Shown piece after piece: positions 1 to 9,558 of a stretch of DNA of 64,000 nt; the stretch's first letter is position 1; each line of letters opens with the position of its first letter. This DNA is from Anaerolineae bacterium (GTDB lineage Bacteria; Chloroflexota; Anaerolineae; Promineifilales; Promineifilaceae), in the NCBI GenBank assembly GCA_019637635.1, contig JAHBVI010000016.1, positions 1-64,000 on the forward strand, written 5' to 3'. The notes under the pieces are model-generated. The model was given only the letters and a program-made list of their open reading frames with translations, had not been told where the DNA came from and made no database searches. The translations under genes and the position numbers were made by a program.

Positions 1-7
1 CAATAGT

Positions 8-1045
8 ATGGGCGAATTTCTTGAAAGTGAAAAGCTCCGTTATGCACAATTCAAACAAATATCCCCCTATTTCTCCGTAGCAGCTCGTATCGAAGGAATC
101 TATAAGGGCAAACCTCGTCCGTTTTGTCTGCCCCTCGGTCTTGCTGAAGAAAATCTCTTTCCTAAAATTCGCCGGACTGCTCTGGCGCATTTTGCACTGC
201 ACAGCATCAAATGGCACGATGGTCAAAACGGTAAACCAAGCAATCATCTTTGTGACTCGCAGGTTTGCTGTGTGAATTTTCTTTTTTCGTTTGCCGACAA
301 ACCACAGGCTTTGAGCAATGTGTTACGGCCGATCTTTCCCGCAATTAGTGAAATACTACCGATAGAAAACGGGCACTATGTCACTTTTGAATGGATAGGT
401 CAGGCGAATTATTTAGGTGAGAAAATTTCTCGTAATGGTATCCGAACACGTGGGGCAAATTTCACCAGTGCTGACGCGGCCGTTTTGTTCGAGCGAACAG
501 ACGGAAAGCGGCAAATGGTGCTAATTGAGTGGAAATATACCGAATCTTACGGCCGTACATCCTTAAAAATTGCCAAAAGCGGCACAGATCGCACCAAAAT
601 ATACGAACCGCTTTTTAGCCGAGACGATTGCCCAATCAACAAAGATTTGCTGCCTGACTTTGATGCGCTTTTCTACGAACCATTCTATCAACTAATGCGG
701 CAACAATTGTTAGCCCATGAAATGGAGCGGGCAAAAGAAATGGGGGCAGATACAGTTAGCGTATTGCATATAGCCCCGGCCCACAATCTTGATTTTCGCA
801 AGGTGACCTCACCTCAACTTGTAGCGCTGGGGACAACGCCAATCGATGTCTGGAAAAAACTCACAAAACCTGATGGTAGGTTTATCAGCATCAGTACAGA
901 GGAGCTTTTTGGGAGTTTGTCTGCTGATCATCTACCCGAAGTGCAGGACTGGCTAGACTATATCGGCGCGAGATATGCATGGATACATGATGAGCGAGCA
1001 TTTGAGGATGCTCACTCCTCCGACCACTTTGAAACCCATCTTTAA
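8..1045 (+). CDS. Putative PD-(D/E)XK nuclease, PGN_0703-like
   Basis: A 345-residue protein that I relate, from memory of the family, to the PGN_0703 putative restriction endonucleases. The supporting core is an Asp in SADAAVLFE (near residue 155) followed by IEWKYTE (near 175), the spacing and E-x-K form of a PD-(D/E)XK active site. SQVCCVNFLF near residue 80 is another conserved-looking stretch. The role would be DNA cleavage in the cytoplasm, but no methyltransferase is visible. The frame is open to the left edge of the window, so the ATG at 8 may not be the start; no ribosome site is seen. Its stop codon overlaps that of the convergent epimerase. Only one ACGGCCGT copy lies in it. Confidence 0.55.
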   Translation: MGEFLESEKLRYAQFKQISPYFSVAARIEGIYKGKPRPFCLPLGLAEENLFPKIRRTALAHFALHSIKWHDGQNGKPSNHLCDSQVCCVNFLFSFADKPQALSNVLRPIFPAISEILPIENGHYVTFEWIGQANYLGEKISRNGIRTRGANFTSADAAVLFERTDGKRQMVLIEWKYTESYGRTSLKIAKSGTDRTKIYEPLFSRDDCPINKDLLPDFDALFYEPFYQLMRQQLLAHEMERAKEMGADTVSVLHIAPAHNLDFRKVTSPQLVALGTTPIDVWKKLTKPDGRFISISTEELFGSLSADHLPEVQDWLDYIGARYAWIHDERAFEDAHSSDHFETHL

Positions 1046-1938
1046 CTCATGGTTAAAGTCTGTTGAATACCCTGTTCAAGAGTCACGGCCGTACCCCACC
1101 CAATACGCTCACGAGTGTGCCCGGCATTGGCCGCCTGCACTTCTACCTCGCCGGGACGGGAGGGCAGGGCGCCGGGCAACGGCCGTCCGCCCCGCCCCGC
1201 CAGCCGGTACACAAGCTGCACCACATCCAGCAGGCTGGTGGCCTGCCCGCTGCCCAATTCCACCGTCTCTCCCGGTTCAAGCGCCGCCGTGAGCATGGCG
1301 GACAATCCCGCCACCACATCCGTCACATAAATCCAGTCGCGCCGCTGCGTGCCCACCGTCATGGGAAAATCTTGCCCGGCGCGGGCGGCAGCCACGGCCG
1401 CCGGCACCAGGTTGCGCGGCGACTGCCCCGGCCCGTAGGCCTGAAAGACCATCGCCCCGTGAATGGGCCACTGTTGGGTACGGCCGTATAGCTGGCAAAA
1501 GTTCCAGGCCGCCGCTTTACTGGCCGCGTAAACGTTCATGCTGGCTAATTCACCAGGCGAACGAGCCACGATCAGCTGTTGGCTGGTGGTTGTCTTTTCA
1601 AAACAGGCGCGCAGCAGGTTGAGCGTACCGTGGAGGTTGTGGCGCACGGCCGTGTCTACCGGCAAAAACGGATCGGCCACCCCCACCGCCGCCAGATGAA
1701 TGACGGCATCCGGTTGGGCGCGGCGCACGGCGCGCACCGTCAGTTGAAAGTTGCGTAAATCAGCATAGACAACATCAATTTGGGAACGCACGGCCGTGAT
1801 CTCCGGCGGCCAGCCCGTTTCGGCATATCCCTCACGCGCCAGCGCCGTCACCGCGTAGCCCTGCTGCACCAGATGCGGCACCAACAGCCGCCCAATAAAC
1901 CCGGTCGCCCCGGTGACAAGAATTCGTGTATGTGCCAA
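1042..1938 (-). CDS. NAD-dependent epimerase/dehydratase (extended SDR)
   Basis: A 298-residue extended short-chain dehydrogenase/reductase. The Rossmann motif GATGFIG is at residues 10-16 and the catalytic pair YxxxK at Tyr137/Lys141. Such enzymes act on nucleotide sugars (4-epimerases, 4,6-dehydratases, 4-reductases) in the cytoplasm; the exact substrate cannot be read from the sequence. The start is a TTG preceded by GGGAGG about six bases upstream. The 3' end overlaps the stop of the convergent nuclease-like gene, and the 5' end nearly touches the divergent zincin-like gene. No other sugar-nucleotide genes are nearby. Confidence 0.85.
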   Translation of the reverse strand: MAHTRILVTGATGFIGRLLVPHLVQQGYAVTALAREGYAETGWPPEITAVRSQIDVVYADLRNFQLTVRAVRRAQPDAVIHLAAVGVADPFLPVDTAVRHNLHGTLNLLRACFEKTTTSQQLIVARSPGELASMNVYAASKAAAWNFCQLYGRTQQWPIHGAMVFQAYGPGQSPRNLVPAAVAAARAGQDFPMTVGTQRRDWIYVTDVVAGLSAMLTAALEPGETVELGSGQATSLLDVVQLVYRLAGRGGRPLPGALPSRPGEVEVQAANAGHTRERIGWGTAVTLEQGIQQTLTMS

Positions 1939-2900
1939 ATTGCCTCCCTATTCGTGTTGAACGTTTTTGCCAGATCATTGTCAGGCATTTGCCAGAAAAA
2001 TGCACGGCCGTTACCTACTTCCACAAATCGCCCCACATTCGGGTGATCCCCTACGCGCCGGTGGCACTTGTGGGCGTTCCTCCCACCTGCCTGACCACTG
2101 CCCGCGACTTGCTGGCAATTCCGCACGAGGTCGGCCATTTTGTTTACCACCACGCGCCGGGCCTGGCCGCTGCCCTGCACGAATTCATCCCCCTTGATCC
2201 CCCCTGGATGAACCATTGGATTGAAGAGGTGTTTGCCGATGTGTATGGCTGCCTGGTGGCGGGGCCAGTCATTGGCCTTAGCTGCCAGGACTTGATCTAT
2301 GACAATGCCTACGACAGTCTGGTGGCGGATGATGGGGAACATCCGGTGGACGCCATACGGCCGTTTGCTTACAGCACGGCGTTGGCAGAACTGAATTATG
2401 ATCAGGCGGCCCCGGCCCTCACCACCCGCTGGCAAACGCGGCTGCGCGCCCGGCATAACCCGACCAATTTTGTTCCCTTTGGCGCCAACACACCGGTCAG
2501 CTTGCAAGAGGCGTTAACGGCCGTAAACAGCACCACCATCCGCTTTGTGAACTATCTGGAAAACACACGGCGCGTGCAGCAGCCCCGCCCCTGGTCAAAC
2601 GACACCGCCAGCCTGAGCGCACTGTACATTCAATTTGAAGAATGGGTGATAACGCCGCCGGAAACGGCCGTGTACACCCTCAAAACATTGGGCGATACAA
2701 AAGTAGGGCTGGTGCATAATGGCAGCGCCCCCGTCAGCGTCCGCTGCAAAGGGGAAACCAAAACCTGGCGCGACTGGTTCAAAGCTACCGCAACCCATTA
2801 CGACGGCCTCATTGCCTGGAATGGCTGGCTGCCCATCTTCACCAGCGGTTTTTGGCCCACCAAAGGCCCAGACGACAACAGCGACGGCGGCAATCCATAA
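1926..2900 (+). CDS. Zincin-like protein with HEVGH motif
   Basis: A protein of up to 324 residues with HEVGH at about 67-71 and EEVFADVYG at about 100-108. This is the spacing of a zinc metalloprotease HExxH site plus a downstream glutamate ligand. I do not recognise the family beyond that. The reading frame starts at an ATG inside the divergent epimerase gene, and the first ~25 residues look like poor protein; a TTG near 1989 is an alternative start, or the 5' end was lost. There is no signal peptide, so a cytoplasmic or non-classical location is likely. It is followed by a short hairpin before the convergent SARP gene. Confidence 0.55.
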   Translation: MYVPNCLPIRVERFCQIIVRHLPEKCTAVTYFHKSPHIRVIPYAPVALVGVPPTCLTTARDLLAIPHEVGHFVYHHAPGLAAALHEFIPLDPPWMNHWIEEVFADVYGCLVAGPVIGLSCQDLIYDNAYDSLVADDGEHPVDAIRPFAYSTALAELNYDQAAPALTTRWQTRLRARHNPTNFVPFGANTPVSLQEALTAVNSTTIRFVNYLENTRRVQQPRPWSNDTASLSALYIQFEEWVITPPETAVYTLKTLGDTKVGLVHNGSAPVSVRCKGETKTWRDWFKATATHYDGLIAWNGWLPIFTSGFWPTKGPDDNSDGGNP

Positions 2901-2922
2901 CGATATGAAACGTGATGGCTGA

Positions 2923-2959
2923 GAGGTGAGGAGTGACCAGAGAATTCACGCCTCACCTC
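2923..2959. repeat. Intergenic hairpin, GAGGTGAGGAGTG arms
   Basis: Arms 2923-2935 and 2947-2959 are near-perfect inverted copies around an 11-base loop. It sits between the convergent zincin-like and SARP genes and probably terminates both. It covers the last codons of the SARP gene. Confidence 0.7.
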
Positions 2960-5919
2960 GTCTGGCTGAGCCGCTTTTGTAGATCATGTGTCCAACCGGG
3001 CAGGCACAATTCCTCGGCCAGGGCCAGCGCCCGGCGCCAGTTTTGGCTGGCGTCTGGCACACGGCCCAACGCTTCCAGGCAATCACCGGCGTGAAAACAA
3101 ACGAACATGATGTTTTGTTTGTACCCCAACTCCTCGAACACAGGTAAACAAAGCGCGGCCTGAGCCAGGGCTGCCTGATATGCTCCGGCTGTCTTGTGAA
3201 TCAGCAGGTATTGAAACTGCACCAATGCCTGTGACTTACGGTCGCCTATTTTTTTTAACAAGGCCATGCTGAAATCGGCCGATTGGCGGGCGGCGGCCAG
3301 ATCTCCGTTGCGCCAATGAATCTGGGCCAGGCCCCGGTGGGCCATGGCCAGTTCGTTGATATCATTGAGTTCTTCGGCCAGCGTGAGGGCACGGCCGTTC
3401 ACCATTCTGGCCACTTCCAAATCCCGTCTGGCAATGGCGATGAAGGTTTGCAGGCGCAAGGTACGCACCAGCCCACGCCGGTCGCCGGCCTGGTCTTGCA
3501 TTTCCACCGCCTGCTGCGCCAGTTCCCAGGCAGCCTCGTTTTGTCCCTGGCGATGATGCCGGCGGGCCTGCAAATACAGCAGTTCGGCGGTAATGGCGTC
3601 GTCCGCCAAAATCGTCTGGCTGATGTGCAAACTTTCGGCCAGCAGCGCCTGCACCTCGTCGTAACTGGCGCGGTCCAGGGCAATGCGGGCCAGGTTACGC
3701 TGCACGGCCGTCACGCCCTGATGGTGCTTGAGTTCCCGGTATTGCGCCAGGCTTTGCGTCAGTTTTTGCCAGGCTTCGTCAAAGTCACCCTGTTCCATGC
3801 TGGCCATGCCCGCATACAACCAGGCATCGGCAACGGCCGTATCATCTTCCTGCCGCATCGCCGCTTCGGCCGCCCAACTGAATGCCTGCCGGGCAAAGGT
3901 ATAGCGCCCCCGCGCAAACCAGGCCGGCTGCAAAACGGCCGTATAATCCAACACCATCGCCCACAACTGCCGCTGATAGGCCGCCGCCAGCCCGGCATCC
4001 AGATTGGCCCATTCCGGGCGCAGGGCAGCATAATCCTGGCGGTGATCAGTGGCAAAGGCCAGGAAGTAGGCAGCCATACGGCCGTCGGCCGCCTGGCGCG
4101 TCCCCTCATTCCCCAATTGTTCGCGGGCAAAATCGGCCAACAACGCATGTTGGCGATAGCGTGACCATTCGCCGCCGCCCGGCAAGGAAGTCAGCAGCGA
4201 AAGGCGCACCAGTTCATCCAGCCGATCCAGCGTAGGGTACAGGGTCATTTCGGTAATGGCGGCGGCGGCTTCAGGGGTGAAGGCACGGCCGTTGAATACC
4301 CCCAAATGTCTGAACACGTGCCGCTGTACTTCATCCAAACCCTGCCAGCTAATGGCCAGGGTGGCCCGCACTTCCCGGTTTTCATGCTCCAGACTGAGGC
4401 GGTCGGTTTCCTGGCGCAGTTGGGCGGCAAAGGTTTTCAGGGGACGGTTGGGGCGGTAATTCAGGTAGCCACCCGCCAGCGCCACCGCCAGCGGCAAATT
4501 TTGCAGCAGGTCGCAAATGTCGGCGACGGCGGGCGCGTTGGCTGCGGCCCGCGCCGCGCCAATGTGATGGGACAATAGGTCACGGCCGTCGTCCGGTTCC
4601 AGTTCGGGCAAGGGCATCAGGGTGGCGTCCAGGCCGCGCAGGGTATCTTCACGGCGGCCGGTGAGCAGAATGGCGCAGGCGCCGCTTTCCGGCAGCAGCA
4701 GTTTGATGGGGGCAGCCAGGGTCACATCGTCCACCACCAGCAGCGCCTTCTTTTCGGCCAGCATGGCGCGCAGGGCGGCGCTGCGCGCGGCTAATGTGCC
4801 CTGCCCGGTAAAATCATACCCCAGGGCGGCGGCCCATGATTCGGCAATTTGCATGGGGTCATCGCTGACGGCCGTCGCCCACAAGACGCCGTCGGGAAAA
4901 TGGGGACGCAGCCGGTGGGCCAGATGCACGGCCAGCGTCGTCTTACCCACCCCGCCCATGCCTACAATCCCCAGTCGGGGCGGCGTCTGGCTGGCTGCGC
5001 CTGGCGCTATAAGCGCCGCTTTGAGCGCCGCTTCCAGGTCGGTTAAGACCTGGCTGCGGCCCACAAAATGGGGAGTGAGCGGCGGCGCTTGAAAGGGTGC
5101 GGTGCTTGTTTCGATGGGTAAAAGGGGTGATGGCAGGGGCAACGGCCGTGTGCCGGTGTGGGGCGCGGATTTGATGGCTTCGTAGACGGCCGTTGTTTCC
5201 TCTTCTGGCTCTTCCCCCAATTGCAGCAGCAGCCATTCACGGCACTTTTCATATTGTTCCAGCGCCGCCTGCCGCTGCCCACTGCGCGCCAACAGCCACA
5301 TCAACTGCCGGTGTGTTGGTTCACGCAAGGGATCAATGGTCAACTGCCGGCTGGCGTAGGTGATGCCTTCGGCATATTGCCCGGCAGCAGACAGGTGGTC
5401 TACCAATTCATCCAACGCCGTCAACGCCAGTTCCCGCCAATGCTGGCGCTGGACGACGACCCAATCGTCAAAGTCGGGGGTATCACCTAATGTAAAACCA
5501 TCCAGGAATTCGCCCCGATACAGGTCTACCGCCTGCCGCAGTAAATGGGCATCACCGGCATCATCGCCACGACGGTAGCGCGCCAACAACCGATCAAACG
5601 CTTCGGCGTCACACCAGTAAGCGGAATCCAGATTTAAGGAGAGGGTGTTGTTGGTGATGACCAGGTAAGGTTCCAGCCTGGCGCTTTTGAGGAGGTTAAT
5701 GGCCACACGCAGGCTGCCCTGGGCCAGCTTTTCTGATTTGTCGCCCCAAAATTTACCGGCCAGGTCACGCCGGTAGTGGGTGTGGGTGTTCAGCGCCAGA
5801 TAACAGAGGATGGCCTGGGCTTTTTTAGACCGGGCGAGGTGAGGCGTGAGATCCCCCAAACGGCCGTGCCTGACCTGTAACCCACCCAGCAGAAAAAGTT
5901 TTAGCTCGTCGCTTTCCAA
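2953..5919 (-). CDS. SARP/AfsR-type transcriptional regulator (BTAD, NB-ARC, TPR)
   Basis: A 988-residue regulator. An OmpR-like winged helix (about 5-100) and a bacterial transcriptional activation domain (about 100-250) are followed by an NB-ARC/STAND ATPase with P-loop GIVGMGGVGKTT (318-329) and Walker B LLVVDD (near 395). TPR-type helices run from about 640 to the end. This is the AfsR layout: the N-terminal half binds promoter repeats and the ATPase/TPR half senses a signal or partner. The upstream promoter at 5983-6010 fits this gene. A small conserved-looking gene is transcribed divergently from the same gap and may be its target. Confidence 0.9.
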   Translation of the reverse strand: MESDELKLFLLGGLQVRHGRLGDLTPHLARSKKAQAILCYLALNTHTHYRRDLAGKFWGDKSEKLAQGSLRVAINLLKSARLEPYLVITNNTLSLNLDSAYWCDAEAFDRLLARYRRGDDAGDAHLLRQAVDLYRGEFLDGFTLGDTPDFDDWVVVQRQHWRELALTALDELVDHLSAAGQYAEGITYASRQLTIDPLREPTHRQLMWLLARSGQRQAALEQYEKCREWLLLQLGEEPEEETTAVYEAIKSAPHTGTRPLPLPSPLLPIETSTAPFQAPPLTPHFVGRSQVLTDLEAALKAALIAPGAASQTPPRLGIVGMGGVGKTTLAVHLAHRLRPHFPDGVLWATAVSDDPMQIAESWAAALGYDFTGQGTLAARSAALRAMLAEKKALLVVDDVTLAAPIKLLLPESGACAILLTGRREDTLRGLDATLMPLPELEPDDGRDLLSHHIGAARAAANAPAVADICDLLQNLPLAVALAGGYLNYRPNRPLKTFAAQLRQETDRLSLEHENREVRATLAISWQGLDEVQRHVFRHLGVFNGRAFTPEAAAAITEMTLYPTLDRLDELVRLSLLTSLPGGGEWSRYRQHALLADFAREQLGNEGTRQAADGRMAAYFLAFATDHRQDYAALRPEWANLDAGLAAAYQRQLWAMVLDYTAVLQPAWFARGRYTFARQAFSWAAEAAMRQEDDTAVADAWLYAGMASMEQGDFDEAWQKLTQSLAQYRELKHHQGVTAVQRNLARIALDRASYDEVQALLAESLHISQTILADDAITAELLYLQARRHHRQGQNEAAWELAQQAVEMQDQAGDRRGLVRTLRLQTFIAIARRDLEVARMVNGRALTLAEELNDINELAMAHRGLAQIHWRNGDLAAARQSADFSMALLKKIGDRKSQALVQFQYLLIHKTAGAYQAALAQAALCLPVFEELGYKQNIMFVCFHAGDCLEALGRVPDASQNWRRALALAEELCLPGWTHDLQKRLSQTR

Positions 5920-5982
5920 ACCTGTTCCTCTTCCAATTAACGATCCCTTAACGCTGGCAGGTTATGGTGCTTGTTGTAAACG

Positions 5983-6010
5983 ATTATAGTGCAGCCTTTA
6001 CTTGTGTCCA
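5983..6010 (-). promoter_or_regulatory. Predicted sigma-70 promoter of the SARP gene
   Basis: On the minus strand TGGACA (6005-6010) and a perfect TATAAT (5983-5988) are separated by 16 bases. The expected transcript would have a leader of roughly 55 bases before the start at 5919. Confidence 0.6.
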
Positions 6011-6020
6011 GATAGGGGAA

Positions 6021-6242
6021 ATGATGGCAGATGAGTATATGACCTACGTGGTGCGGATCTGGCCCGGTGGACAGAAACGCCCACTGCCTAAAATTGTGGT
6101 GGAAAATCCACATACAGGCATCAAACTGAGTTTTAACAATTGGGACAATCTGGCTTTGTTTTTGCAGAGCAAAAGTGACAGTTTTAGGGGAGGGGTGCAT
6201 GGTAAAGACCCTGACTTTGCTGAGGGTTTAGGGTCTGGGTGA
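6021..6242 (+). CDS. Small conserved-looking protein beside SARP regulator
   Basis: A 73-residue protein starting MMADEYMTYVVRIW. I chose this start (or the next codon) because AGGGGAA lies just upstream; the longer frame from 5964 has no such site. The pattern, a Y-V-V-R-I-W strand, then a HTG turn, then a short helix with ALFLQ, resembles small proteins that I have seen beside BTAD regulators in Chloroflexota. I cannot assign a function. It is divergent from the SARP gene and ends before a strong terminator at 6351-6389. Confidence 0.5.
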   Translation: MMADEYMTYVVRIWPGGQKRPLPKIVVENPHTGIKLSFNNWDNLALFLQSKSDSFRGGVHGKDPDFAEGLGSG

Positions 6243-6350
6243 GGTGTGCGGCACTGCTGGGCCGGCGACAACAAGAGGGGAAATGGGTGAAAACCTGTTG
6301 ATCTGGCAGTATCCGGTTGTCGCACGTTAGCGGCTGTCGGTCGCGCGTTT

Positions 6351-6389
6351 GGAAAACGGCCGTTCTGAGGCGTCAGACGGCCGTTTTCC
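6351..6389. terminator. Rho-independent terminator built on two ACGGCCGT copies
   Basis: GGAAAACGGCCGT (6351-6363) pairs with ACGGCCGTTTTCC (6377-6389). The inner TCTGA/TCAGA also pairs, and CTTTTT follows on the plus strand. It can end the small gene and, in reverse, alkC. Each arm carries one ACGGCCGT. Confidence 0.8.
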
Positions 6390-6403
6390 CTTTTTAGGGA
6401 ATT

Positions 6404-6442
6404 AATTGGGTGATTGGGTAATTGCGCAATTACTCAATTACC
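6404..6442. repeat. Iterated-word hairpin (AATTGGGT type)
   Basis: Words of the form AATTGGGT/GATTGGGT run into their inverted copies centred on TTGCGCAA near 6422. The last codons of alkC, V-I-E-stop, are written by this repeat (GTA ATT GAG TAA on the minus strand). Confidence 0.75.
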
Positions 6443-7542
6443 AGTTCAAAATCTGCCCCAGCCAATGTCTGTCCATTTACCTGAATGTCTACCCGGTGAA
6501 TACCGGGGTAGTAGCGGCGGGTGGTGATGGGTTTGAAGGGGTGGTTTTTGCGGATGGGGAGAGATTGACGGCCGTCTAGCGACACATTACGCAGTTTGAA
6601 CACTTTGGGGGCGGCACGGCCGTTGGCCTTCACAAAATGAATCACATAATCCACCACTAAATCCTGGCGTTCATCTACTTCGCTTTGCAGGGTAAACGCT
6701 ATTTCCAGTGCATTGCCAAAGGTTATTTCCGGCGGCGAAAGGGTGATCTGCGGCACGCTGACCTGCGCCTGCCCAAAGCCGAGCAGCCGCAGCGCCGCCG
6801 GGTCGCCCGCCTTCACCAGCGAGCGCAGCGCATGGCGGGTAATCCACTGCCGTTCCGGGGTGGCGTTTTCCTGCCAGCGGGCCAGCGTCTCCAACACCAA
6901 CTGCGGATTGTCTTTGGTGATGTCGTTCAGGTGGTTGGCCACGGAACGGCGCACATACTCGGAGGGGTCATCTTTTAGCTTTTCCAGCAAGGCCAGCGTG
7001 GGTGTGGGGTCGGCGATGAACTGGTGCAGCCGCATCCCCCAGGGCAGGCGGGGGCGTGTGCCCTCGCTCACCAGGCGGCGCACGTGATGGTTTTCGTCCT
7101 GCGTCCACTGGTGCAGCACGGCCAATGTGCGTTCGGGGTAACGGATGAGAAACGGCCGTATGGCAAATTCGGCCGTATGGCGTCTGGTAATCTCGTGCAT
7201 GGCTGTCACTGCCACCTCAAAATCGTCCAGCCCATATAGTTCAATCAACTGCGCCATCGGCCAATAATGCCAGCCGTCATCCAACACCACATCTGTTGGC
7301 TCGGCGTCCAACGCAGCTTGCAGCACCGCCCAGGCCGCCGGGAAACCGGGCGGCAGATGGTCGTGCAAGGCGTGGGTAAAGATAAGGGTGCGCGCTTTCA
7401 TCTCCTGCCCGTCCAGCTGTGGCGCAATCTGGGCCACAAAGGCGGCGGCGGCAAAGGTGGGGAATACGGCCGTGATCCGCGCTGCCATTCGTTCGGCCAG
7501 GCCCAGGTTGTAGTAATCTTTGAAGAGGGTGGATTCGGTCAT
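6430..7542 (-). CDS. alkC: AlkC-type 3-methyladenine DNA glycosylase / DNA alkylation repair protein
   Basis: A 370-residue protein of the AlkC/AlkD superfamily. HEAT-like helical repeats occupy roughly residues 20-260, with RRLVSEGTRPRLPWG near 155-170 and SEYVRRSVANHLND near 190-205 as the most typical stretches. A C-terminal beta-rich domain (about 270-370) matches the Ig-like domain known for AlkC. It should excise N-alkylated purines in the cytoplasm without base flipping. The start ATG at 7542 follows the iterated repeat 7545-7597, and its stop lies in another repeat. No other ada/alk genes are close. Confidence 0.8.
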   Translation of the reverse strand: MTESTLFKDYYNLGLAERMAARITAVFPTFAAAAFVAQIAPQLDGQEMKARTLIFTHALHDHLPPGFPAAWAVLQAALDAEPTDVVLDDGWHYWPMAQLIELYGLDDFEVAVTAMHEITRRHTAEFAIRPFLIRYPERTLAVLHQWTQDENHHVRRLVSEGTRPRLPWGMRLHQFIADPTPTLALLEKLKDDPSEYVRRSVANHLNDITKDNPQLVLETLARWQENATPERQWITRHALRSLVKAGDPAALRLLGFGQAQVSVPQITLSPPEITFGNALEIAFTLQSEVDERQDLVVDYVIHFVKANGRAAPKVFKLRNVSLDGRQSLPIRKNHPFKPITTRRYYPGIHRVDIQVNGQTLAGADFELVIE

Positions 7543-7544
7543 GG

Positions 7545-7597
7545 GAATTGGGAATTAGGAATTATGAATTAGGAATTATGAATTATGAATTAGGAAG
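7545..7597. repeat. Iterated GAATTAG/GAATTAT heptamers
   Basis: About seven tandem copies of a 7-base word (GAATTAG, GAATTAT, GAATTGG) fill the gap between the GH99-like gene and alkC. This copy has no clear opposing arm. Confidence 0.8.
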
Positions 7598-7602
7598 ACT
7601 CG

Positions 7603-9558
7603 TTAACGCCGCCGGGCCAGGAGGAGGAAGCCGGCGCCGGCCAGGAAGAGCAGGCCGATCACGGCCAGGGCGTAGGGGATGATGGCGTTAAAATCAAACG
7701 GGGCGGCGGTGGGCGCCGCTGAGCCGGTGGAGGCGGCGGCGACCGGCGTGGGCATGCTGGTGGGCGTCACGACGCTGGCGATGGTTTGCACGGTAGCGGT
7801 GGGTGGGGGCGTCATGGTTGCGGCGGCGGGGTAAGCGGCCTGGGTGGGTGTGTGGCTGGGGGCAATGGTCGGCTCACTGGTGGCGTCGGTGAGAGCGGGG
7901 GCGGCGTTACGGCCGTCGGTCGAAGAACCGCCTACTTCCTGTGGCTGTGGTTTGTGGCCGACAATTACTTCCTGGTTCACCTGCAACAACGTATCCTCCG
8001 CCAGCCCGCTAACCGTCAACAGTTCCGCCAGCGTCAACCCATAAATGGCAGCAATGCCAAACATGGTATCGCCGCTTTGCACCATGTGAACTATCGAGCC
8101 ATCCGGCTTTTGCCGCGCCTGGGGAAAACCGGGCAGCAAGGTGGAGCCATCGGGCAGCACACTGTAACCGAGCATGATTTCCTGCCCCACCGACAGCAGC
8201 GAATCGGCCGTCAAATTATTGAGGGTATACAGGTCAGCCACCGGCACACCAAAGCGGTCGGCGATGACGAGCAAGGTGTCGCCGGGTTGGATGATGTAGA
8301 GGATACGGCCGTCGGCTACGGCCGTGGGTGAAGCAATAGGCGTTTGCGTGGCGGTGGGCGGCGGTGTATTGGTCGGCGGCATGGTGGGCGCAGGGGAGGC
8401 AATTTGTGTGGGTGTGGGGGACGGACCGGGGGTCACGGTGGCCGGCGCGGTGGTCGGCGTGGCATTAGGGTCAACGGTGGGATCGCCGGCAGGCAATGGA
8501 TACGTGGGTAACGAACCGGCTCTGTAGGCGGCGATCAATTCGGCCGTCAACTGCAAATAAAACTCCCCGTGTTCCACGCTTGGCTCAATGTTGCTGCCCT
8601 CGCGCCACTCATTAAACGAGGTGATGATCAGCATATCTGGGGCGCTGGCCGCCGCGCCGCCAAAGCTGGAGCGGTAATAGTTGCCGTCGGCTCGATTGCG
8701 CACAAAGGCAGCATCCCCCCGCCCCGTTAGTGTATCGTCCCAACCGGGCATGGCAGTGGCTACCCAGTATTTGTAACCGCCGTAGGTAGCGGCCGCAGCG
8801 CGGGTATTGGCAGCCCAGGTCACGGCCGTGCCCGCCGGGTTGCTCGACCAGGCTATGTTATACAAATGCAACCCATCAAACGCATTCAGGTAACTGGTAT
8901 TGCCGCCCTCGGCAATCCAGATCATGTTGCGGTCTGGGTCTACGGCGCTGCGAATGGTTACCCAATCGGCCGGAGTGAGTACCCAATTGGCCCAGAAGAA
9001 GACAACGGGTTTGCCGTCAACGCGCAAATAAGCGGGATGATTGGCGTGGGTATCCCGCAAGGCGCGCAAGGCGTTAATGCGGTCATCGTTGTTGGCAAAG
9101 AAGGGGCCGGCCGTTTCAAAATCTACGGCCGCTTTGAAGCCGCTGCCGGCGGCAATGTTGAGCAATGTTTGAAAGTTGGTTTCGGTCTGATTATTGGTTG
9201 TTTGTGGGCCGTACCAGCTTTGCACAAAACCGTTAATACCGGCGGCCTGCGCCTGGCTCACCTGGCGCTGGATAACGCCCGCGTCGGTGGAATAATAAGG
9301 CGCGGGCGGCTGCCAGGGAGTGATGCCGGGGCCAAAAGAGCCGGGGCTGTACCAGGCATAATAGAAGGCCAGCACCAGCCCGGTTTGCCCCTGCGCCGCT
9401 GCCGGGGCTGCGGACGGCCGTAGCAGCAGCACCGTCAGTAGGACAACAAACAAGGCCACCCCAAACCGGCCGCAGATGCTATGAACTTTATCTCTGGTAC
9501 ATGTGGGCGCGTTCCGCGTTCTTTGCAGATTTTTCAGAAAACTCATGGTTGTTTTCAA
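7603..9558 (-). CDS. Secreted GH99-like glycoside hydrolase with two LysM domains
   Basis: A 651-residue exported protein. After an N-terminal signal segment (hydrophobic 33-55) comes a domain of about 60-345 resembling glycoside hydrolase family 99 and WbsX-like proteins, with FYYAWYSP at 65-72 and [14 protein letters not shown] at 314-327. Pro/Thr-rich linkers surround two LysM repeats (419-464 and 489-534). A last hydrophobic segment (about 625-648) ends in ARRR, a plausible membrane or wall anchor without an LPXTG box. The LysM repeats should hold it on peptidoglycan or another GlcNAc polymer. The start overlaps the stop of sppA by four bases, so the two are co-transcribed. The fusion is uncommon. 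Confidence 0.8.
   Translation of the reverse strand: MKTTMSFLKNLQRTRNAPTCTRDKVHSICGRFGVALFVVLLTVLLLRPSAAPAAAQGQTGLVLAFYYAWYSPGSFGPGITPWQPPAPYYSTDAGVIQRQVSQAQAAGINGFVQSWYGPQTTNNQTETNFQTLLNIAAGSGFKAAVDFETAGPFFANNDDRINALRALRDTHANHPAYLRVDGKPVVFFWANWVLTPADWVTIRSAVDPDRNMIWIAEGGNTSYLNAFDGLHLYNIAWSSNPAGTAVTWAANTRAAAATYGGYKYWVATAMPGWDDTLTGRGDAAFVRNRADGNYYRSSFGGAAASAPDMLIITSFNEWREGSNIEPSVEHGEFYLQLTAELIAAYRAGSLPTYPLPAGDPTVDPNATPTTAPATVTPGPSPTPTQIASPAPTMPPTNTPPPTATQTPIASPTAVADGRILYIIQPGDTLLVIADRFGVPVADLYTLNNLTADSLLSVGQEIMLGYSVLPDGSTLLPGFPQARQKPDGSIVHMVQSGDTMFGIAAIYGLTLAELLTVSGLAEDTLLQVNQEVIVGHKPQPQEVGGSSTDGRNAAPALTDATSEPTIAPSHTPTQAAYPAAATMTPPPTATVQTIASVVTPTSMPTPVAAASTGSAAPTAAPFDFNAIIPYALAVIGLLFLAGAGFLLLARRR

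Noticed and set aside
7603-7680. LPXTG-type sorting signal at the end of the GH99-like protein
   Set aside because: The hydrophobic tail and basic end are present but no LPXTG-like box precedes them.
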